Origin: Oricola sp.
GTDB taxonomy: Bacteria > Pseudomonadota > Alphaproteobacteria > Rhizobiales > Rhizobiaceae
Assembly: GCF_022763245.1 (NCBI RefSeq)
Contig: NZ_JALEGV010000029.1
Span: 1-64,000, forward strand
Length of the DNA: 64,000 nt
Reading direction: 5' to 3'
The notes beneath the pieces are model-generated. The model was not told where the DNA came from, ran no database searches, and saw only the letters and a program-made list of their open reading frames with translations. Shown here piece by piece: positions 59,057 to 64,000 of the stretch (the stretch's first letter is position 1; each line of letters starts with the position of its first letter). Both the position numbers and the translations under genes were made by a program.

Positions 59057-59533
59057 TTATTCGGCTGTCGCCTTCGCGGCCAGGACGGTCAAAGAACCGC
59101 CGGCCTTCTCGATCTTGTCGGCCGCCGATTTCGACGCACCGGCTACCTCGAAGGTGACCTTTGCCGTCAGTTCGCCATCGGCGAGGACGCGAACGCCATC
59201 CTTGACGCGGCGGATCACGCCGGCTTCAACCAGAGCCTCGGCCGTGACCGGCTTGCCGGCGTCCAGCTTGCCAGCATCGATCGCAGTCTGCACACGGCCG
59301 AGCGAAACGATGTTGAAATCCTTGGCGAAGATGTTGTTGAAGCCACGCTTGGGAAGACGCCGATAAATCGGCATCTGACCGCCCTCGTAACCCTTGATGG
59401 CCACGCCCGAACGGGACTTCTGGCCCTTCACGCCGCGACCGACGGTCTTGCCCTTGCCGGAGCCGATGCCGCGGCCAACGCGCTTGCGGGACGGGCGCGA
59501 ACCTTCGTTGTCGCGCAGATCGTTGAGATTCAT
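59057..59533 (-). CDS. rplO: Ribosomal protein uL15
   Basis: A 158-residue L15 with the Gly/Arg/Lys-rich N-terminus ([20 protein letters not shown]) and the C-terminal Lys/Ala-rich domain ([15 protein letters not shown]). Standard position between rpmD and secY. Confidence 0.97.
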   Translation of the reverse strand: MNLNDLRDNEGSRPSRKRVGRGIGSGKGKTVGRGVKGQKSRSGVAIKGYEGGQMPIYRRLPKRGFNNIFAKDFNIVSLGRVQTAIDAGKLDAGKPVTAEALVEAGVIRRVKDGVRVLADGELTAKVTFEVAGASKSAADKIEKAGGSLTVLAAKATAE

Positions 59534-59550
59534 TGTCTTTCTCCCCGCTC

Positions 59551-59751
59551 TCAGGCTTCGTCCACAACGCGGACGAGGTGCTTGACCTTGCGGATCATGC
59601 CACGAACGGCCGGAGTATCCTCCAGCGTGCGGCGGCGATGCATCTTGTTGAGGCCCAGACCGATCAGGGTTTTCTCCTGGTCGGCCGGACGGCGGATCGG
59701 GCTGCCGATCTGTTCGACGGTGATCGTGGCGCCCTTGTTGTTGTCAGCCAT
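59551..59751 (-). CDS. rpmD: Ribosomal protein uL30
   Basis: A 66-residue L30 ([33 protein letters not shown]). Normal length; 17 bp upstream of rplO in the spc operon. Confidence 0.96.
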   Translation of the reverse strand: MADNNKGATITVEQIGSPIRRPADQEKTLIGLGLNKMHRRRTLEDTPAVRGMIRKVKHLVRVVDEA

Positions 59752-59812
59752 CAGTCAGTTTCCTTCCTAAGGCCCCTGCCCTTCGCGGTGAAGGGTCCGG
59801 GAGCACGATCGA

Positions 59813-60382
59813 CTATTCTTCGGTGCCGATCAGCTCGCGACGGCGAGCCTGCAGCGTGGAGTACTTGATCCCGCGCTGGGCGGCGATGTCCTTCGGATGC
59901 ATCTGGTTTTTCAGAGCGTCGAAGGTGGCGCGCACCATGTTGTACGGGTTCGAGGTGCCGAGCGACTTGGCGACGACGTCCTGCACACCCAGCGTCTCGA
60001 AGACAGCGCGCATCGGACCACCGGCGATGATACCGGTACCCGGCGTGGCAGCGCGCAGCAGAACCTTGCCAGCGCCGTGACGACCTTCGACGTCATGATG
60101 CAGCGTGCGGCCCGAACGCAGCGGCACGAAGATCATGTCGCGCTTGGCGCTCTCGGTTGCCTTGCGGATCGCTTCCGGCACTTCGCGCGCCTTGCCGTGA
60201 CCGAAGCCGACGCGGCCCTTCTGGTCGCCGACAACGACGAGTGCGGCGAAACCGAAACGGCGGCCACCCTTGACCACCTTGGCAACGCGGTTGATGTGCA
60301 CGAGCTTATCGACAAACTCGCTGTCAGCTTCTTCGCGTGGTGCGCGGTCGCGTCCGCGACCTCCACGGTCCTGCTGTGCCAT
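59813..60382 (-). CDS. rpsE: Ribosomal protein uS5
   Basis: A 189-residue S5. It has an Arg/Asp-rich N-terminal extension, then [34 protein letters not shown] and the C-terminal [13 protein letters not shown]. The VxxGRRFGF segment contacts mRNA at the entry and accuracy sites. It lies 43 bp after rplR. Confidence 0.97.
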   Translation of the reverse strand: MAQQDRGGRGRDRAPREEADSEFVDKLVHINRVAKVVKGGRRFGFAALVVVGDQKGRVGFGHGKAREVPEAIRKATESAKRDMIFVPLRSGRTLHHDVEGRHGAGKVLLRAATPGTGIIAGGPMRAVFETLGVQDVVAKSLGTSNPYNMVRATFDALKNQMHPKDIAAQRGIKYSTLQARRRELIGTEE

Positions 60383-60424
60383 ATCCTTATCCTTCGTTTT
60401 TTTCCGGTAGCACGGGGTTGAAAT

Positions 60425-60787
60425 TTAGAAGCTCAGGCCGCCTTCGCGAGCCGCATCCGCCAGAGCCTTGACCCGGCCGTGATAGATGAACGCCCCACGA
60501 TCGAAGACGACTTCCTTGACGCCGGCTTCGACGGCGCGTTCGGCGATCAGCTTCCCGACGGCAGCAGCAGCAGCCGTGTCGGCACCGGTCTTGAGCGAGC
60601 CTTTCAGCGAGCCTTCCAGCGTGGAAGCGGCGGCCAGAGTGCGGCCGGCAGCGTCGTCGATGATCTGGGCGTAGATGTTCTTGGACGAACGATGGACCGA
60701 CAGACGCGGACGGCCGTTCGCCACCTTCTTGAGCTGGCGCCGGACGCGTTGCGCGCGGCGAACGGTCGATTCTTTTGACTTTGCCAT
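60425..60787 (-). CDS. rplR: Ribosomal protein uL18
   Basis: A 120-residue 5S rRNA-binding L18 with [20 protein letters not shown] and [14 protein letters not shown]-terminal [20 protein letters not shown]. It follows rplF by 12 bp. Confidence 0.97.
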   Translation of the reverse strand: MAKSKESTVRRAQRVRRQLKKVANGRPRLSVHRSSKNIYAQIIDDAAGRTLAAASTLEGSLKGSLKTGADTAAAAAVGKLIAERAVEAGVKEVVFDRGAFIYHGRVKALADAAREGGLSF

Positions 60788-60799
60788 GACGCGCTTTCC

Positions 60800-61333
60800 T
60801 TACTTCTTCTTGCCTTCTTTGCGGATGATCGTCTCTTCCGCATATTTGACACCCTTGCCCTTGTAGGGCTCCGGCGGACGGAACTCGCGGATCTCCGCGG
60901 CGACCTGGCCAAGCTGCTGCTTGTCGATGCCGGTCAGCACGATTTCCGTGGGCTTCGGCGTCGCTGCGGCGATGCCTTCCGGCACCTGGTAGACGACTTC
61001 ATGGCTGAAGCCCAGCGAGAGCTGGATGTTCTTGCCCTGCATCGCGGCACGATAGCCGACGCCGTTGATTTCCAGCTTGCGCTCGTAGCCGTTCTTCACG
61101 CCCTCGAGAATGTTGGAGATCATCGTGCGCGACATGCCCCACTTGGAGCGTGAGTCCTTGGACTGGTCACGCGGCTGCACAGCCACGGCGCCATCTTCCA
61201 TGGAGACGAGCACTTCGTCGTTGACGACGAATTTCAGTTCACCTTTCGGGCCCTTGGCGGTCACAGTCTGACCGTCGACGGTGGCCGTGACACCGTCCGG
61301 GATAGCTACCGGCTTCTTACCAATACGCGACAT
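60800..61333 (-). CDS. rplF: Ribosomal protein uL6
   Basis: A 177-residue L6 with two alpha/beta repeats: [20 protein letters not shown] and [20 protein letters not shown]. The C-terminal rRNA-binding signature [14 protein letters not shown] is intact. It lies 44 bp after rpsH. Confidence 0.98.
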   Translation of the reverse strand: MSRIGKKPVAIPDGVTATVDGQTVTAKGPKGELKFVVNDEVLVSMEDGAVAVQPRDQSKDSRSKWGMSRTMISNILEGVKNGYERKLEINGVGYRAAMQGKNIQLSLGFSHEVVYQVPEGIAAATPKPTEIVLTGIDKQQLGQVAAEIREFRPPEPYKGKGVKYAEETIIRKEGKKK

Positions 61334-61377
61334 TGTTCAACCTGTCCGTTTACTGGGTTTCGTGCCTGCAACCAGCG

Positions 61378-61776
61378 TCAGAAGACGCGGCAAAGCAGTT
61401 CGCCACCAACATTCTTTTCGCGCGCCTCGTGATCCGCCATCACGCCCTGCGGCGTCGAGAGGATCGAGATGCCGAGGCCGTTCGCGACGTGCGGGATCGA
61501 CTTCACGCCGACATACACGCGGCGGCCAGGCTTCGAAACGCGTTCGATCTTGCGAATGACCGGTGCGCCGTCGAAGTACTTGAGCTCGATCTCGAACTCC
61601 GCCTTGCCGGTCGAATACTCGACCTGCGAGTAGTCGCGGATATAGCCTTCGCTTTTCAGCACGTCCAGCACGCGGCCGCGCAGCTTGGAGGCCGGGGTCG
61701 AGATGCGGTCCTTCGAACGGTGGATGCCGTTACGAATACGGGTCAGCATATCGCCAAGAGGATCTGACATGGACAT
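61378..61776 (-). CDS. rpsH: Ribosomal protein uS8
   Basis: A 132-residue S8 with [20 protein letters not shown] and the C-terminal [24 protein letters not shown] 8 nt upstream supports ATG 61776 rather than 61770. In enteric bacteria S8 represses the spc operon by binding near the rplE start; I could not recognise such a site here. Confidence 0.97.
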   Translation of the reverse strand: MSMSDPLGDMLTRIRNGIHRSKDRISTPASKLRGRVLDVLKSEGYIRDYSQVEYSTGKAEFEIELKYFDGAPVIRKIERVSKPGRRVYVGVKSIPHVANGLGISILSTPQGVMADHEAREKNVGGELLCRVF

Positions 61777-61788
61777 CTTTGTTTCCCC

Positions 61789-62094
61789 TTACCAGCTGGA
61801 CTTCACGACGCCGGGAACGCGGCCGAGCGAACCGAGTTCACGCAGCGCGATACGCGACATTCTGAGCTTGCGGTAGTAACCGCGCGGACGGCCCGAAACC
61901 TCGCAACGGTTGCGGATGCGCACCTTCGCGGAATTGCGCGGCAACTCGGCGAGCTTCAACGTCGCCTTGAACCGCTCCTCGATCGGGTTGGAGCGATCCA
62001 TGACGATTGCCTTGAGCGCGGCGCGCTTCGCGGCGTACTGATCCACCATCTTGCGACGGCGCTGGTTCTTTTCAACTGCGCTGACTTTAGCCAT
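61789..62094 (-). CDS. rpsN: Ribosomal protein uS14
   Basis: A 101-residue S14 of the long, zinc-free type: it has [20 protein letters not shown] without the CxxC...CxxC pairs of the short form. The N-terminal [20 protein letters not shown] is typical. It lies 12 bp upstream of rpsH. Confidence 0.97.
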   Translation of the reverse strand: MAKVSAVEKNQRRRKMVDQYAAKRAALKAIVMDRSNPIEERFKATLKLAELPRNSAKVRIRNRCEVSGRPRGYYRKLRMSRIALRELGSLGRVPGVVKSSW

Positions 62095-62121
62095 GCGAAC
62101 TGTTCCTTTCGACGCTTGCCG

Positions 62122-62679
62122 TTACTGGCGGAACGGGAAGTTGAAGGCCTTCAGAAGGGCCCGCGCTTCGTCGTCCGTTTTCGCCGTCGTGCAAACGATG
62201 ACGTCCATTCCCCAAATCTGGTCGACCTTGTCGTAGTTGATTTCGGGGAACACGATGTGCTCCTTCAGGCCCATGGCGAAGTTGCCACGGCCGTCAAAGC
62301 TCTTCGGGTTCAGGCCGCGGAAGTCGCGAACGCGCGGCAGCGCGATGTTGACCAGGCGATCCATGAACTCATACATGCGCTCGCCGCGCAATGTAACCTT
62401 CGTGCCGATCGGCATGCCTTCACGCACCTTAAAGCCGGCAATCGAATTGCGGGCACGCGTGATGACGGCCTTCTGGCCAGTGATGAGCGCGAGATCCTCA
62501 GCCGCCGAAGCCGGCTTTTTGGAATCAGCCGTCGCTTCGCCGACGCCCATGTTGACGACGATCTTCGTCACCCGCGGGATTTCCATCTCGTTGGCATAGC
62601 TGAACTCTTCGAGCAGCTGCTTGCGGATGGACTCGTTGTACTGTGTCTTGAGCCGCGGCTCGTATTTTGCGTCAGCCAT
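62122..62679 (-). CDS. rplE: Ribosomal protein uL5
   Basis: A 185-residue 5S-associated L5 with [20 protein letters not shown], the [18 protein letters not shown] loop and the C-terminal [20 protein letters not shown]. Start overlaps the end of rplX by 8 bp, so translation is coupled. Confidence 0.98.
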   Translation of the reverse strand: MADAKYEPRLKTQYNESIRKQLLEEFSYANEMEIPRVTKIVVNMGVGEATADSKKPASAAEDLALITGQKAVITRARNSIAGFKVREGMPIGTKVTLRGERMYEFMDRLVNIALPRVRDFRGLNPKSFDGRGNFAMGLKEHIVFPEINYDKVDQIWGMDVIVCTTAKTDDEARALLKAFNFPFRQ

Positions 62680-62983
62680 CGATCACTTCTCCGGAACGTT
62701 TGGAAAAGCGAACCTTGCGATCGCCTTCCATGCGGAAGCCGACGCGCGTCGGCTTGGAATCCTTCGGGTCGAGAAGGGCCAGGTTCGACAGGTCGATCGG
62801 CGCTTCCTTGGCGATGATTCCGCCTTCCGTATTGGCAGTCTGGCGCTGGTGGCGCTTCACGACGTTGACGCCGGAAACCACTGCGCGATTATCCTTCGGC
62901 ATGACCTGCAGGACCGAACCCTTGCGGCCCTTGTCCTTGCCGGTGAGCACGACGACTTCGTCGCCTTTGCGGATCTTCTGCAT
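62672..62983 (-). CDS. rplX: Ribosomal protein uL24
   Basis: A 103-residue L24 starting with the KOW motif ([20 protein letters not shown]). It lies 11 bp after rplN and overlaps rplE. Confidence 0.97.
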   Translation of the reverse strand: MQKIRKGDEVVVLTGKDKGRKGSVLQVMPKDNRAVVSGVNVVKRHQRQTANTEGGIIAKEAPIDLSNLALLDPKDSKPTRVGFRMEGDRKVRFSKRSGEVIDG

Positions 62984-62994
62984 CGTGTCTCTCC

Positions 62995-63363
62995 TTACAG
63001 AACTTCCGGCGCCAGCGAGATGATCTTCATGTGGGCCTTGGCGCGCAGTTCGCGCGGCACGGGGCCGAAGATACGAGTGCCGACCGGCTCTTTCTTGTTG
63101 TCGACGATCACCGCTGCGTTCTTGTCGAAGCGGATCACGCTGCCGTCGGGACGGCGAATGTCGCTTGCGGTGCGCACGACGACCGCCTTCATGACGTCGC
63201 CCTTCTTGACGCGGCCGCGCGGGATGGCTTCCTTGACGGAGACGACGATGACGTCACCGACGGAAGCGTACTTGCGCTTCGAGCCGCCCAGCACCTTGAT
63301 GCACTGAACACGACGGGCGCCGGAATTGTCGGCGACATCGAGGTTTGTTTGCATCTGAATCAT
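62995..63363 (-). CDS. rplN: Ribosomal protein uL14
   Basis: A 122-residue L14 ([59 protein letters not shown]). Standard length, 67 bp after rpsQ. Confidence 0.98.
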   Translation of the reverse strand: MIQMQTNLDVADNSGARRVQCIKVLGGSKRKYASVGDVIVVSVKEAIPRGRVKKGDVMKAVVVRTASDIRRPDGSVIRFDKNAAVIVDNKKEPVGTRIFGPVPRELRAKAHMKIISLAPEVL

Positions 63364-63430
63364 GACTGGCTGCCTTTGTATGTTGTCCAGCTGGCTTCCA
63401 CGGAAGCCGCATGCAAATTGCGGTTTGGAA

Positions 63431-63673
63431 TCAGGCCGCCGACTGGTCGGTCACGACCACCCAGCATTTGTCCTTCGAAATCGGCGCGCTCTCCTGGATG
63501 AGAACGGTGTCACCGACCTTGAACTGGTTGTTTTCGTCGTGAGCCTTGTACTTCTTGGAACGGCGCACGGTCTTTTTGAACAGCGGATGCGTGAAGCGGC
63601 GTTCGACCTTGACCACGACGGTCTTGTCGTTCTTGTCGCTAACCACGGTGCCCTGCAGAACGCGTTTCGGCAT
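63431..63673 (-). CDS. rpsQ: Ribosomal protein uS17
   Basis: An 80-residue S17: [40 protein letters not shown] and ETxPISKxKxW-type end ([13 protein letters not shown]). It follows rpmC by 5 bp. Confidence 0.97.
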   Translation of the reverse strand: MPKRVLQGTVVSDKNDKTVVVKVERRFTHPLFKKTVRRSKKYKAHDENNQFKVGDTVLIQESAPISKDKCWVVVTDQSAA

Positions 63674-63678
63674 CTTGA

Positions 63679-63876
63679 TTATTTCCCTTTGGCCGCATTC
63701 TGCGCGGCGATCGTCTTGATACGGGCAATGTCGCGGCGCACTTCACGCACGCGCGAGGTCTTCTCCAGCTGGCCTGTCGCTGTCTGGAAGCGCAGGTTGA
63801 ACTGTTCCTTCTTCAGCTTTGCCAGTTCATCGGCAAGCTCGTCGGCACTCATGGCTCTAACGTCAGAAGCTTTCAT
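63679..63876 (-). CDS. rpmC: Ribosomal protein uL29
   Basis: A 65-residue L29 ([40 protein letters not shown]). ATG 63876 is chosen over GTG 63885 because AGGAG lies 8 nt upstream; that ribosome site includes the last base of the rplP stop. Confidence 0.96.
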   Translation of the reverse strand: MKASDVRAMSADELADELAKLKKEQFNLRFQTATGQLEKTSRVREVRRDIARIKTIAAQNAAKGK

Positions 63877-63887
63877 AATCGTCACTC

Positions 63888-64000
63888 CTACTCGGCGATG
63901 CGCTGAATAAAGCGCGTGCGGACCGAGAGCTTCGCAGCGCCGAGACGCAGCGCTTCGCGCGCGACGTCTTCCGGCACACCGTCGATCTCGAACATCACGC
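63888..64000 (-). CDS. rplP: Ribosomal protein uL16, C-terminal end (partial)
   Basis: The last 37 codons of L16, cut by the right edge: [36 protein letters not shown] and stop TAG at 63890-63888. It continues the S10/spc cluster out of the window. Confidence 0.92.
   Translation of the reverse strand, partial: VMFEIDGVPEDVAREALRLGAAKLSVRTRFIQRIAE

Overview
The window is a chromosomal core segment of an alphaproteobacterium of the order Hyphomicrobiales (Rhizobiales). The evidence is high G+C, the gene order dusB(nifR3)-ntrB-ntrC-ntrY-ntrX-trkA-trkH-dat-hfq-hflX, a pyruvate dehydrogenase cluster whose E1-beta carries a lipoyl domain, a fused IspDF, rhizobial-type RpoA and GyrA sequences, and an alphaproteobacterial SOS box of the form GTTC-N7-GTTC. 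I cannot fix the genus. I saw no tRNA or rRNA gene, insertion sequence, prophage, CRISPR array or defence island. Nearly all genes are housekeeping genes in recognisable syntenic blocks.

Layout. 1-790: the 3' end of an unrecognised gene and a short PhnA-domain gene. 785-13823 (minus): nitrogen regulation and its usual neighbours. Two histidine kinase/response regulator pairs (NtrB/NtrC, NtrY/NtrX) are followed by Trk potassium uptake, a D-amino acid transaminase, Hfq and HflX. 13949-15723 (plus): ispDF-cinA. 15720-27875 (minus): central carbon metabolism. It holds kdsA, eno, ftsB, pdhA, a small membrane protein, pdhB, pdhC, HdeD-like and SGNH proteins, DUF465, lpd, a small membrane protein, lipA and a COQ10/RatA-like gene. 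27872-38628 is mostly minus: VOC protein, tgt, queA, two cyclophilins, coaD, LysE-type exporter, gyrA and ssb, with DUF4864 and marC on plus. 38629-48857 is mostly plus: uvrA, an hsp20 remnant, DUF72, nnrED (minus), glnB-glnA, an FKBP and an MBL/beta-CASP nuclease. 48852-54130 (minus): GFA, rluC, crcB, hemG-like, rarA, degQ. 54225-64000 (minus): the alpha and spc ribosomal clusters with secY, adk and rpoA, running off the end inside rplP.

How it fits together. NtrC, encoded at 10175-11632, is the expected activator of the sigma-54 promoter I read upstream of glnB-glnA at 44683-44698, and GlnB in turn controls NtrB in the known circuit. So sensor, activator, target promoter and feedback protein all lie in this window. 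The PDH cluster encodes E1, E2, E3 and lipoyl synthase together. ssb and uvrA diverge from one LexA-type site.

No clearly new multi-gene system is present. The items most worth a second look are local. They are an internally deleted hsp20 pseudogene (41825-42103), a perfect 12-bp stem spanning the start codon of the DUF72 gene, a long hairpin overlapping the ribosome site of the LysE-family gene, a queuine tRNA-ribosyltransferase lacking three of the four usual zinc ligands, two unannotated small ORFs with strong Shine-Dalgarno sequences, a small membrane protein gene inside the pdh operon, and a terminator-like hairpin within the ribosomal cluster.
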